64,000 bases of DNA. It comes from Anthoceros angustus (taxonomy: Eukaryota > Streptophyta > Anthocerotopsida > Anthocerotales > Anthocerotaceae). Positions 11,192 through 21,660 of the stretch are shown here, in pieces. The notes beneath the pieces were generated by a model. The model saw only the letters and a list, made by a program, of their open reading frames with translations. It ran no database searches and had not been told where the DNA came from. The stretch is from NCBI GenBank assembly GCA_010909165.1, contig VJWM01000118.1, positions 248,001 to 312,000 of the forward strand. Direction: 5' to 3'. Both the position numbers and the translations under genes were made by a program. Within the stretch, counting starts at the first letter, position 1. Each line of letters begins with the position of its first letter.

Positions 11192-12326
11192 ATGGGATCC
11201 AAGAAAGCGGTAGAGGTCTTGGAGCCCTGGCGCCTGGTGGAGCGGAACATAGTGACCATGCGCTATCTTGATTTCGGCCCATGGCTTATCGAAGCGGGCG
11301 AACTTGTGTAGGAGTGGCACTTGGACATCTTCCAGGCGGTGTGGACCTACGACAGTGTGGCGCTGGTCCGGGAGTACGCTCGGAAGATGTTGGCAGTGGT
11401 GAGCAAGGCCGTCCACTCGAAAAGTTTGAGGGAGGACCCGAGGCGATGGACAATGGAGGTTCTTCGCGCGGTGTACAACCGCCCAGCAGAGGAGGTTGAA
11501 GCCGTAGTGCCAGAGCCCCTAAAAGTAAAGGGGAGGTTGGAGGCAGCCAAGGTGGCGCCGTTGAAGCCCAGGACTCAGAGATCCTACAATGGATGGATGA
11601 TGTCGGACCTATTAGACCGGCGGGTGAGGGCAATGGCAAAAATCATCGTCCACTGGAACATGCTGACCAAGATGGACCACATGGGGGATAACCTGCTGGT
11701 CTTCCTGCACGCCCTCCTGAGGGGCAAGAGGGTGGACTGGGGGCGAATTATCTTCACCCATATAGCCCAGGAGGCTCGGAAGCTGCGCAACGAGTGGCCT
11801 CCCCCTTTAGCGTTGTCCCCTTTCATTTTGCATGTCTGGGGACACCACAACCTCCTGAAGAAGGAAGAGGAGGAACGCGCCCTCCGATAGGGGTTGGCCA
11901 CCTTACCAGAGGGAGAGCAGGAGGGGGGAGCGCAGGACCCGGATTGCCGACTGGTCGAAGGGACCAAGACACAGTGCGTACAGGAAGAGGAAGACTGGGA
12001 GGGCATTCCGAATGCCATCCGCCTGGAACGGACTCCATCCCCTCCAAGGGAAATCTGGGAAGAAATCCCCTCTTCCCTTCATCTGGTGCCACCAACGGAG
12101 CAGCAGTCCCCAGCGGCTGCTACGACCGGGATGGAGCTGTTACCAGTAGCTCCGGTGGTGACAAGGTCCGCTCCGGACCCTCCCGTCGAGCCCCATGACA
12201 GGGACGGAGGCGTGATAAAGAAGGCGCCAGCCCACCACCCCACGGTGGCCTCCGTGCCTGCCCATGGGATCCAAGAAAGCGGTAGAGGTCTTGGAGCCAC
12301 AGGCGCTGATGGAGAGGGACGCTACC
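11192..12326 (+). pseudogene. T0 U3 accessory ORF (putative plant transposon protein-like)
   Basis: The best-preserved copy of the LTR-borne ORF. One frame runs from ATG 11192 to the T1 insertion, broken only by TAG at 11309 and TAG at 11888. Order: EPWRLVERNIVTMRYLDFG; EWHLDIFQAVWTYD; ALVREYARKM (the LVREF-type motif); SLREDPRRWTMEVLRAVYN; RVRAMAKIIVHWNML; DHMGDNLLVFLHALL; GKRVDWGRIIF; LSPFILHVWG. An acidic tail (KKEEEERALR) and a Pro/Glu-rich segment with LERTPSPPREIWEEIP follow. This pattern is what I know from plant proteins called putative plant transposon protein; the match is from memory. Codons continue across the T1 insertion at 26825. Role unknown. Confidence 0.7.
12322..12326. repeat. 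T1 target site duplication, left (CTACC)
   Basis: CTACC directly precedes the T1 LTR terminus TGTGGAATGG and recurs at 26820-26824 directly after the other terminus. A 5-bp duplication is the expected integrase footprint for Ty3/gypsy. Confidence 0.9.
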
Positions 12327-13153
12327 TGTGGAATGGGTTTTTGCATCTGAAGACGCAAAGAGGCCACATTTACCCTCTATGTCGTTATAGTCCTAGGATT
12401 CGATCCCAAGGGAATGGTGTTGTGTCAAGGTGTGCTAAATCTATGGATTCTAGAGCCTGCCGCTGCCACCTCACCTTCTCCAGCTACCTTGCCCAAACCC
12501 ACCACGTGGTAGACTCGGCCACCGCGTGGCAGTTCGCCACCGTGGCGGGCCCCACCACAGACCCCTCTCGCCTTCGCGGAGTCTATTCACCGACTTCTCT
12601 AACACGGACCTAGGGGCTATCGGACACCTATACGCCTCACCTTACTGGAAATTTGCGATCCTACCACGCTTCCACTCCCCTACGCTTTCGATTTTCCCTC
12701 ACGCTCTCACAATCCCTCCCACACAACTACTCCTCCGGAACCTTTCCCTTCCAATGAACTCTCTCGTCTCACGGGCCACAGACCCCTTTTCCCTTGGCCA
12801 CAGACCTCCTTGGCCACAGACCCCTCTCTCATGGAATGAACACACACAGTGGCAGCGGTTGGAAAGAGGATCGGAAGAAACCCGGTGCTTGGGCGATTCG
12901 CCTTCCGGCGATTCCGCCTCGGCCGTCGCGGCGATCCTACCTCTTTTCGGCCCATGGGGACCCCTCTCGCCTTCCGTTACCCAGGCGTGGAGCTTGGCCA
13001 CTCCGCTCTCGACCATCCGAGATCTTCCGGCCTTCTTGTGAAGAGCGGTCCGAACCCGTTTGATGCGACGACGCCTCCAATCAACCCCACTCGGCGGTTC
13101 GATACACGGAAGTTCACACGAAATCGTCGCCTTGAGAGACACCCAAAGGGTCT

Positions 13154-13159
13154 CTTATA
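13154..13159 (-). promoter_or_regulatory. TATA box of the T1 3' LTR
   Basis: Minus strand reads GTATAAGAGACCC. The same motif is in the 5' LTR at 23983-23988, and GTATAAGAGGG is at the equivalent place in T2. Everything upstream in the LTR, including the accessory ORF, is therefore U3. Promoter role is inferred from motif, position and conservation. Confidence 0.6.
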
Positions 13160-13616
13160 CATCCGGGCGTGGTCCAACACACTCACTTCTCTTTAGTGTC
13201 TAAAATTGTAGCTCCTACCACGGCGCCTTACCAATCTAAGCAACAACTCACGATGATGGAACTCCCTATCCTCTACGAAAAAAACCCGGTCCTAGGCTAT
13301 CGCGACTCTCCTAAAATCAGCTGCCGCCTCGCGATTCTTTGCCTCGCCCTCGGCCCATGGGGACCCCTCTCGCTCTTGGCCTCGCCTCCGATCCGAGCGA
13401 TTTTCCCCACAACCTCCACCTCGCTCACCGCCTGAATTTCCCTCGCGCCTTCCCCGCGACGTTGCCTGTCCCTCTATGTCCATTGTCCGCTCCTCCTCAT
13501 TTGGACAACCATACGTGCTCCTCCCTCCATGCTCGCTGCGCCTCGCTCATCTCTTCCGGCACCACTTGCGGAGGATAGGCGCCCGCTCCTACTCGAAGGA
13601 ACCAGCAGTAGCGCTG

Positions 13617-15145
13617 TGGCGGTCAAGATGTCTGACCGGTGGTTTACGCCCCTCTGTCCCAACAACCACATACACGTTTAGAGTGAGCACCCGCTCACCA
13701 TGCGGCGGCCGAGGACATGAGCATCCTCATCCGGACGCCGTAGCACACACGCCCTTCCGATGAGGTCCTTACCCTCTCCTCCGTGGACAATCCGGGCGGC
13801 GTTGATTCTCGGGGATCATCCCTCCATCTGCGACACTCCGTCGGTGACTTCCCCACCTCGGTTCCCGTTCCACGGCGGTGGCTGGTTTAGCCACCGTGGT
13901 GGTTGCTTCCACGGTGGTTGTTTGGCTCTGCGGTGGCATTGCTCGGCCTTTCTTGGTTTGGCCACCTCTCTCTTGACTCGGCCCTAGCCGTCTCTTTCCG
14001 CTTGTACCTCTCCGACTTCTTGAATTTCTCCAAGGCGCCATCGCCCACCGCTCCTGGACTCGCGAGACCTCATCTGAAGCTCTTCAATTGTAGCATCGCC
14101 CCTTGACTGATTTACTAAAGCTTCTCGAGTGGACATGTGCCTTAAGCCTCGTGCCTTGCATAAGGCCGCCGCACTCCGTCTGCGCTCCTCGGCCGCCTTG
14201 CTCTCGCCTTCGGGCTCTCCAACTTCTCCTTGAGCAACTTCTCCTGGCCTTGCACACTCCCAAGTGAGAGCCATGGTCGCTTGATCGAGGAGATCCGCTG
14301 CGTCGTGCCATGGCGAAGTCAAACCTCGCAAATCCCCAAATTGGGCTGTCCCTTGCCCATCCGCCTCCACAACAATTCTCGTGTGGCGGTCAAGATGTCT
14401 GACCGGTGGTTTACGCCCCTCTGTCCCAACAACCACATACGTTTAGAGTGAGCACGCTCACCATGCGGCGGCCGAGGACATGAGCATCCTCATCCGGACG
14501 CCGTAGCACAATGTCGCCCCGCCGATACGGAGGTCCTTACCCTCTCCTCCGTGGACAATCACAGGCGGTGCTGATTCTCGGGGATCATCCCTCCATCTGC
14601 GACACTCGTGGTGACTTCCCCACCTCGGTTCCCGTTCCACGGCGGTGGCTGGTTTAGCCACCGTGGTGGTTGCTTCCACGGTGGTTGTTTGGCTCTGCGG
14701 TGGTTTGCTCGGCCTTTCTTGGTTTGGCCACCTCTCTCTTGACTCGGCCCTAGCCGTCTCTTTCCGCTTGTACCTCTCCGACTTCTTGAATTTCTCCAAG
14801 GCGCCATCGCTTCCGCTCCTGGACTCGCGAGACCTCATCAAGCTCTTCAATTGTAGCATCGCCCCTTGACTGATTTACTAAAGCTTCTGAGTGGACATGT
14901 GCCTTAAGCCTCCTGTGCATAAGGCCGCCGCACTCCGTCTGCGCTCCTCGGCCGCCTTGCTCTCGCCTTCGGGCTCTCCAACTTCTCCTTGAGCAACTTC
15001 TCCTGTTGGCCTTGCACACTCGGTAAGTGAGAGCCATGGGCTTGATCGAGGAGATCCGCTGCGTCGTGCCATGGCGAAGTCAAACCACCAAATCCCCAAA
15101 TTGGGCTGTCCCTTGCCCATCCGCCTCCACAACAATTCTCGTGTC
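13617..15145. repeat. Tandem duplication of about 765 bp inside the T1 3' LTR
   Basis: GTGGCGGTCAAGATGTCTG at about 13616 recurs at about 14383. The two units end CAACAATTCTCGTGT at about 14383 and 15145. The 5' LTR has this region once (24437-25200). The joint shows a 3-bp overlap (TGT). The copies differ by scattered small indels, so the duplication is not very recent. The unit covers the coiled-coil tail of the accessory ORF. Confidence 0.88.
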
Positions 15146-16163
15146 GGTGTCTCCTATCCCCACCTCGGACGGGGTTCGGTGAAATGTCGCCAAAATGTCC
15201 GGAGTCTGCGGTCTCGGCTGAAGTTAACCCCTCCTCTCCTAGGGGTTGGTGCTTGCCTCTTCCCGCTTCATTCTCCCTAGCGGCGATTCATCCCCACAGG
15301 AGGGAGCAACTTGCCATTTCCCTTTACTTTCTCCTCCTTTACCGCGTTCTGCTGCCGTCGACTGGTGACCACAGGTGTGGCTGTGGGTTCCTCCTCGGCC
15401 GCCTCCCTTCTTCGCCGATCCCGTTCGACCGTTGCGCCGCTTCTTACCCTTGGAAACTTCCTCCTCTTAGAACCTTCGAGCGCACTCCCAAGCTGGAATC
15501 CTTGCGAATCCTCCTTCAATTCCTCCTCTTCTACCTTGAGTTCTGACCGGCTTCCAACCATGCAGGCGGACATGACTTCCAACTCCGTTAAACACCGGAA
15601 TGCAAATACATGAATCGAGAAAAGGCGAAATCAAGGAGGGCCGAGGGAAGAAGAGAGTAAATTCGCCTTCTCCTCACAGGCTCTTTCGAAAATCATCCTC
15701 CCCAATCAATTTGTGTACCCTTGACCACCTCGTGAAGAAAAACCAAGAAGTGATCCGCCATATGATCCGACTTAGGTTACAGGAACACAAAATCCATTTG
15801 GCCAATCCCACCATTGCGACGAGTTGGCGAGTCACCCGACCATTGTTCACTCTCACTTCCCAGGCTTCATGAGCGCCGTGCTTTCAAGGTCTTCTTTGGG
15901 GTCAATCACCAAGCTCCCATCCTCGATGCTTCTCGCCCATACTTTGCTCGAAAGAGGCCAAATCCAGTTCTGCGGCCTTTTCCTCGCGTCACCCTCTTGC
16001 GACTTGGTCCTTAATTGCGGGCGCACTCTTGCACCAATGCGGTGTAGCACCATTTCTTCTCCATGAACTTGAGACCCGGCTCACGCAGGTACCGGCTCTC
16101 ACTTTCCGATGGTCCATGTTGGGCCCTGCGTGAGTGGGATTTCGGCCGCGGCTCGGGCGCCAT
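13984..16163 (-). pseudogene. T1 U3 accessory ORF, 3' LTR copy
   Basis: The ATG at 16163 lies 648 bp inside the LTR. The reading order is MAPEPRPKSHSRRAQ, then LKFMEKKWCYTALVQE (aligning with the LVREF motif of T0), then DHMADHFLVFLHEVV and GTQIDWGG followed by MIFERACEE in the next frame, then KVEEEELKED and a charged coiled-coil (GQEKL/LEKFKK-type). Frameshifts and stops separate the blocks, and the coil region is duplicated. Homology to T0 is clear from motif order and spacing, although sequence identity is modest. Confidence 0.6.
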
Positions 16164-16811
16164 CTCCTTCTCGTTGTCTCCCAAAACAAAACCTCGACTA
16201 CCCTGCGGATCACGGTCGGAAGAGAAAAAAAATCGAGCCGCCCTCGCGCTCCTTCCACGCCTCCTCGCGAACTTGCGGCGCCCGATTTCTCTCCTCCGCC
16301 GCCGCTCGCTCGATCGTCGCGCCTTTTCCTCCTGCAGTGAGGCGGTGATTTGGCTGGCAACGCCGCTCTTGCTGCAGCCCGCTCCAGCCTCACGGAAAGT
16401 CGCGACATGTCTGGGTGTGCCCTTCTCCCGATTCGCTCCGTGTGGTAGTCCCGCTCCGCCACTAGGGTTGTAAATTCCCACAGTGCATGCGTCCGTTTCT
16501 CGGCCACCGTGGTGGAACTAGCCACCACCCCACTTGACTACACAATGTGGCATATTGTGAGCATCCCTAGCATATATAGACACCTTTTATTCTAAAATTC
16601 CCAATACCCAAGGACTCTATTTCTACCCCACCTCCGGGGTCAAACCTAAGGGTCGAAAAATTATTATTATCTCCAAGGGCCAAGGACCATTCCGTATAAA
16701 AGACGACTCGACGATTCTCAAAGCACTCTGCTATTCTAACACACCCAAAACAAAAAAAATCGTTCACCCTGACACTTGAGAGCGGGGTTAGTTCACATGT
16801 GGTCTTCCACA

Positions 16812-16836
16812 TACTCCCCTTCTCATTTGTTGGCGT
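16812..16836 (-). promoter_or_regulatory. T1 polypurine tract
   Basis: The minus strand reads AATGAGAAGGGGAGTA immediately before the 3' LTR terminus TGTGGAAG. T2 and T3 have the same GAGAAGGGAGTA. It primes plus-strand DNA synthesis. It is preceded by GTTGGCGAGGACGCCAAC, a near-perfect inverted repeat kept in T2/T3 as GTTGGCGAGACGCCAA. Confidence 0.85.
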
Positions 16837-16846
16837 CCTCGCCAAC

Positions 16847-17964
16847 TTATTGGTAATATTTCTTGACCCGCCAACCGTTGACGCGCGTTGGCAAGGGTGA
16901 GCCACTAAGGTACTGGAGTTGAATTGATCCGTTGTCGAAAACTTCTGAAACTCTGAAGGGCCCCATCCATCTGAGATGTAATTTACCTGGAAAGTGCATG
17001 TATCGGTTATCGTATAGTAAAGCCAGATCCCCAGGAACAACGTATTCTTGACGCTTCAGTCTCTTGTCGTGCCACTCCTTCCTCCTGTGCTGGACATCCC
17101 GCATAACTTGGAGGGCTTGTTCTCTGTCCTCCGTGTGTCGTACGAAACTCACCAACCTTTCCAACTGACTTTCCTCCACTGGCATTCGACTTGGTTCCTG
17201 TATTCTCAGAGTGGGAACTTCGAATTCTATTGGCATGATGAATGCCGTAAGTAAGATAATCTGAGGTTTCTGCGTTGTCACCTTTTCCAGGTCATGCCCA
17301 CTGATCTTGAATGCGATTTCATATCGATCATACGCATAGTGAGTGAGTTTGGTTAGGATCTTGCACAACAAGCCATTTGCCTTTTCCACCCATTGGCTTT
17401 TGGGTTATAAGGCGTGGACTTCACGTGGCGGCGTTGAAGTGGTTGGTCATGTTGGAGATTACGATTGACGAAATGTGTTCCTCATCACCCATCAGCCCCA
17501 TGGGTGATGATTTGCTCGAGCAGAATCACGACGTCGCGAATCTACTGCAGCTGCTTCTACCATCCGCGTCTGATGTCTGGCCACGGGATGTATTGGTTTT
17601 GGCGAGCCTTGGTTTTGGGTGGATAGGACCGACAAAATCGATTCCCCATTTCTCGAATGGTGCGGTGCAAGTATGGGGACAAGGGGCCATTGGGTTGTTC
17701 TTTGTTGGCTTGCCGACCCTTTGGCAAGCGTCACGGCTTCACGAACTCCCCGGCATCCTTGTACATTGTAGGCCACCAATAGCCGACCTCAAAATTTTCA
17801 CGCATGTGACATGCGGCATAATGACCTCCGCCTCTTCTTCGTGTAAAGAGCTCGGGACTCGCTCACCGCTTGATGCGTACCCATAACCGCTCCTGCCCGA
17901 TGACTCGGTATAAATTCATGTTGTGCCGTGTGAATGGTCTGGAGTAGTGGACAAACGCTTGAAT
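16847..17964 (-). pseudogene. pol: T1 integrase
   Basis: Integrase inserts the element DNA. The best-preserved part is the C-terminal domain (17389-16847): PIEFEVPTLRIQEPS, LERLVSFVRHTEDREQA, EWHDKRLKRQEYV, PGDLALLYDNRYMHFP and GKLHLRWMGPFRV, ending VNGWRVKKYYQ. This is the typical non-chromodomain end. The catalytic core and zinc-binding part between 17400 and 17960 are visible only as shifted fragments, for example the segment matching FEKWGIDFVGPI near 17620-17655. Confidence 0.85.
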
Positions 17965-18686
17965 CTATGTCTTGGATAGCTGTGGAGGAATTTGGCCTGT
18001 GCCAAGATAATCGTATATCTCCTGATATGTTGGTCTTCCGAAGCCACCCTCCCTTCTCAATCGATCTTGGCTCCCTCCTTCCGAACTGGCTTCACCGTTG
18101 GTTTGCAACTCCTGCGAGCAGTGTCTCATCGGGAAAGTCGTCTTCCTGGTCCTTTCCACCTTCCCTGTTTTCAATCGAGATATGAAGTCGGCATTGATAT
18201 GCTTCCTACCCTCTCTCGTTTCCACTGTGAAGGTAAACTCCTGAAGCAGCAAGATCCAGCGGGCTATGCGTCCCGAAAGGTCAGGTTTATTCACAAGGTG
18301 TTTCAAGGCAAAGTGGTCAACATGGAACACAAATTCATACGAGAGGAGGTAGTGTCTGAATTTCCTGACCGAGTAAACCATTCCCGTGCTTGGCGCTCGT
18401 GGTATACTTTCGCTCCGCGTCCGTTAGTTGTCTCGGCATAGTAGATCGGAAAATCCTTCTTCTTCTCATCCGGCTAAGGACCCCAATTGCAAATCTTTGA
18501 AACATCAGCAGCGTGGAACTTCTTACTCGATCCGGTCCTTTTAGCGTGGGGCTGTAGCGATGTGGTGCGTAAGTCACGAAATGCTTCCTCCGTTCGTCGT
18601 CCACTCCCACCCGATCCTTCCTTAACAAGCTCGTTAGTGGGGCGGCCGCTTGGCGAAATTTGGAGCAAGCGTCTATAATCGACCAT
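17965..18686 (-). pseudogene. pol: T1 RNase H
   Basis: RNase H removes the RNA strand during reverse transcription. The 18381-17965 frame has VYSVRKFRHYLLSYEFVFHV, DHFALKHLVNKPDLSGRIAR, WILLLQEFTFTVETREG and NADFISRL. The connection segment (18686-18474) begins MVDYRRLLQISPSGRP with a frameshift after it. Domain order and spacing match T2 at 33170-33661. Confidence 0.85.
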
Positions 18687-19300
18687 CCCGGGAACCCGCG
18701 GAGTTCCTTTTAGCGTTATTGGTGCTCTAAGGGTGGCGATGACCTTTACCTTGTCCGGATCTACTTCTATACCTCGGCTTGAAAATTGATGCTAGCGAAT
18801 TCCTCGACATGCCAAGTAGCACTTTTACGGATGCGAGCATAATTGCGTTGCTCGGCGCTCGAGCACTTCCGAGGTGCGGCGGATGGTCCTTGAGCCCACG
18901 AAGTCGCCAAAACTTCCATAAAGTCGCGAAGGAAGTCCTTGAAAATTTTGTGATGGCTCGCATGAAGGACCAGTGCTCCGTCAACCCAAATGCGCTGCTT
19001 GTAAGCATATGTCCCCGATCGGTTGTAAAAGCGGTCGAGGCCAATCGCTCTCCCTAAGGTGCGGTGATTATACCCAGTACCCGTCTAGGAATGAATCGCC
19101 ATTACACTGCGACGGATCCGAGGATATTATCGATGAAGGGTAGCGGAAAGTGATCCTTCTTGGTGACCTTATTCAACCTTCTCGATCGACAAACTCGGAT
19201 TTTGCACAGGCGCCTCTTAGGTACTACCACTATTGGAGCCACCCATTCGGTATTGACTATAGGATAGATCACGTCCGCCTTGAGGTACATCTCCAAGCGA
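18687..19300 (-). pseudogene. pol: T1 reverse transcriptase
   Basis: The N-terminal part reads LKADVIYPIVNTEWVAPIVV, then VVPKRR and TKKDHFPLPFIDNIL. Downstream, IFKDFLRDFMEV is legible. The catalytic FLDD motif found in T2 is altered: the sequence after DFMEV reads F-G-D-F in the nearest frame, so one catalytic Asp is missing. Together with frameshifts this makes the enzyme inactive as read. Confidence 0.82.
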
Positions 19301-19722
19301 TCCTTTACCTTGAGGAGTACTTGGATTTAACTTGTCTTGTGGAATCCTTCGGATTGCTCCACGGTTCCAGTCAATCCTATGCTCGCCCCATTCTTTGGGG
19401 ATCCCTTCATGTCTGTACCTCGGCGAAAACATCGATAAATTACGCGGTTGCTTCATTCCTTCCTCCAACGCCGCATCCATTGTTACGGAGAATTTGAGCA
19501 CCTTACGGAAGAACCTCAACGTCCTTGACTTCATCACTGTACCGCGCTCTCTAAGTGCGGTGCTAACCCGAATCCTTCTTACGGCTCCGGTTCCTCTTCT
19601 CTCATGCCCCATTCCCTAAACAAATCCTCCGGCGTGAGCTGCGTGGCGCCTCCTCCGCTTTCACCACTGCTTGCCCGGACCCCTTCCGGAGCATTCGGCG
19701 GTTACCCGTAATGACCCTCGGG

Positions 19723-20240
19723 TTAATTGTATATGGGATATCTGCGGTAGTCCCGCTCCTCATCGACCATGAGATGTGTGCGACGGAACCTATCTTCCTC
19801 TCCATCTCCCGGACGTGTCCTCTGCCGAGGTGTACCCTTTCGTTGGAGTTTCACTGCATACATGTCCTTACTCCACGATAGGCACATCCTTCCCTCCTTG
19901 GTCTTGGGATCCCATTCCAACGGTTTAAAACCGACTTCCTTCCTGCCCCACTTGAGCGTGCATTGCGATGCGTACATCCATGTTCGGCCAATTAGGACGT
20001 CGTACCCTGGCGATTTTTGCTGGATGACTACATAATCCATCAAGTAGGGGATGGTTCCAATGGTCGTTAGCACCCCGCCGTTCCCCCACCATTACGGACA
20101 TGTCGGCTAGCCTCAAAACCTTGGTAGTATGTTCAATATCCAAGCCCAATTTCCTAGCCGTGTCTTGTCATAATATTTTACCCCGTGTCGAGAGGCACTC
20201 CTTTGATGACACATCCGAAATTTCCACAGGTTGGTGGGCC
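19723..20240 (-). pseudogene. pol: T1 retropepsin
   Basis: The active-site triad is seen as PLDTG at 20181-20192 on the minus strand, followed directly by a TAA where Ser is expected. The flap and C-terminal segment are legible at 20073-19723: IPYLMDYVVIQQKSPGYDVL, IGRTWMYASQCTLKWGRKEV. The frame continues into a charged linker toward RT. Confidence 0.78.
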
Positions 20241-20329
20241 TTGATCCACCATGGATACCAAGTTCACGCGAGCGGCCTGGTATATAGGAACATTGCGCCT
20301 CTTTGGGTTGCGCCTCTTTTAACGCCCTC

Positions 20330-21660
20330 GATCATTGCCTATACGCGGATTGTCTCGGAGGAGTTGTCCGAATGTGATCATGAAATGTTGGTCCATGATG
20401 GCCTCGGCGAGATTGAAAGAAGCGGTGGCCGCGACCTCTACCATCCGAGTTTGGTTGGTGTGGGTTCCGGTTCGTCATGACTTGGGGTACGGTGGCCCTT
20501 CCGGTGGGGTGGTGGACTCCCACAGGGTGGTGGAAATCGACACCCCGCCTTTTCCCCGTAGCCTCCTTGCCAATTCTTCTTGTATCATATCCATGACTTC
20601 ACCCCGACGTCCGGTGGAAACCCTAACTCGGTTCGGTAACTCTCTGAAATCGGTAGGGTTCCACCCCTTGACTCCTTGTTGTCCGTGCACGACCCTTCAT
20701 TCATCCGCTCATTGGAACACTCAGTCTCATGCATCACTCTTTTGCACATATGGTCCATCCGCCAAGTCACCTGCAGGACTTGTTTTTTTCTCGTCTTTGG
20801 CCAACGTTCCCGGTGTTGGTATTTCCGCCCCCGAGCTGGTGGCGACACTCTCTCCCTCATCTGATCCCGTGGTCGTATCCGCCTCCTTTCTTCTTTTTTT
20901 CCCCCCACGTCGCCTCTCTTTTGCTTTTGTGCTCCTTGTTCTAACGACCATGGCGGAGGCTTCCCCATAATAATCGCTTCCTACTGCGTCTAATCCCTCC
21001 AAGCTCCTCAGGGTTCCAATCTCGGCATCCTCCCATACCGCCATAAGTGCGTCCTCAACATGCATGGCGGACCGGACTTGGGTTTGGTCTGAACTCCCGT
21101 ACGGTGGCTGCGATCCTCACCGTCTTTCGGGGCTTTGGCGAGCACACTTCACGCCAAATGCCCTGCGCTGCAATCTTGACATAGTTTATCAAAATCTCCA
21201 TTGCCTTGACGAGTTGGATAAGGGCTGCATAGTGTCCAAGGTTGCGACAATTATAGCACAAGACGGTACCCATTGGATTGTTACCCGCCCTGATTCTGAC
21301 GCCTACCCGTGGAATTACGTGGTTGGGTACATGGTCTTTGGGTACACTTGGGTTGGTGAACCTCCGGATCGTATGTATCTTCCACGGACCCTCTTCCTCC
21401 TCTTCCTCATATCCCAGTGTACCCTTGTCGTCGGACAATTAGCTTTGGAGTGTCCCTGCTGCCACGTTGAAGAAGAGGTTGGCTCGTGGGTTCGTGATGC
21501 CTCCGCCTCTCATGTTCCTTGACCGCATTAAGATGGAATTTCTCGAATTTTGCCATCATCTCCTCCATCTTGTTCCCTGTTGTTCTACTTTCTTGGCTAC
21601 CTCGGCCTCCCTTCTTTTTCCATTTGGCGCTCCTCATCGATGGCCTTCCTCCTCTTCCTC
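20330..21660 (-). pseudogene. gag: T1 gag nucleocapsid and linker
   Basis: The zinc knuckle is at 21438-21055: VLCYNCRNLGHYAAL. C-x2-C-x4-H is intact, but the final Cys is lost to a frameshift. It is flanked by acidic EEEEEEG and by IRRFTNPSVPKDHVPNHV. The remainder toward protease is a charged linker in several frames. Confidence 0.72.

Larger units (their letters stand above)
10367..12326 (+). mobile_element. T0 LTR, segment 1 of 3 (interrupted by T1)
   Basis: Begins TGTGGACAAGGG abruptly inside A1 RT. This resembles the LTR starts of T2 (TGTGGACTACGG) and T3 (TGTGGGCTATGC), including the following T-rich and GGATAA/AATAAGGCGG-like stretch. Base composition jumps to GC-rich here. It contains CTCCGGAG-type repeats (10550-10590), an 89-bp direct repeat and the accessory ORF. 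T1 is inserted at 12326; the sequence resumes at 26825. Orientation is plus. Confidence 0.75.
12327..16811 (-). repeat. T1 3' LTR (4.49 kb)
   Basis: Reads (minus) TGTGGAAGACCACATG ... CCCATTCCACA. It pairs with 23163-26819. It is about 0.83 kb longer, mainly because of an internal tandem duplication of about 765 bp (13617-15145). Differences elsewhere are mostly short indels at GC-rich spots. It holds a second copy of the accessory ORF and of the TATA motif. Confidence 0.93.

Noticed and set aside
20335-20970. Plus-strand ORF of 211 codons inside T1
   Set aside because: It is antisense to the gag-protease linker and shows no domain.
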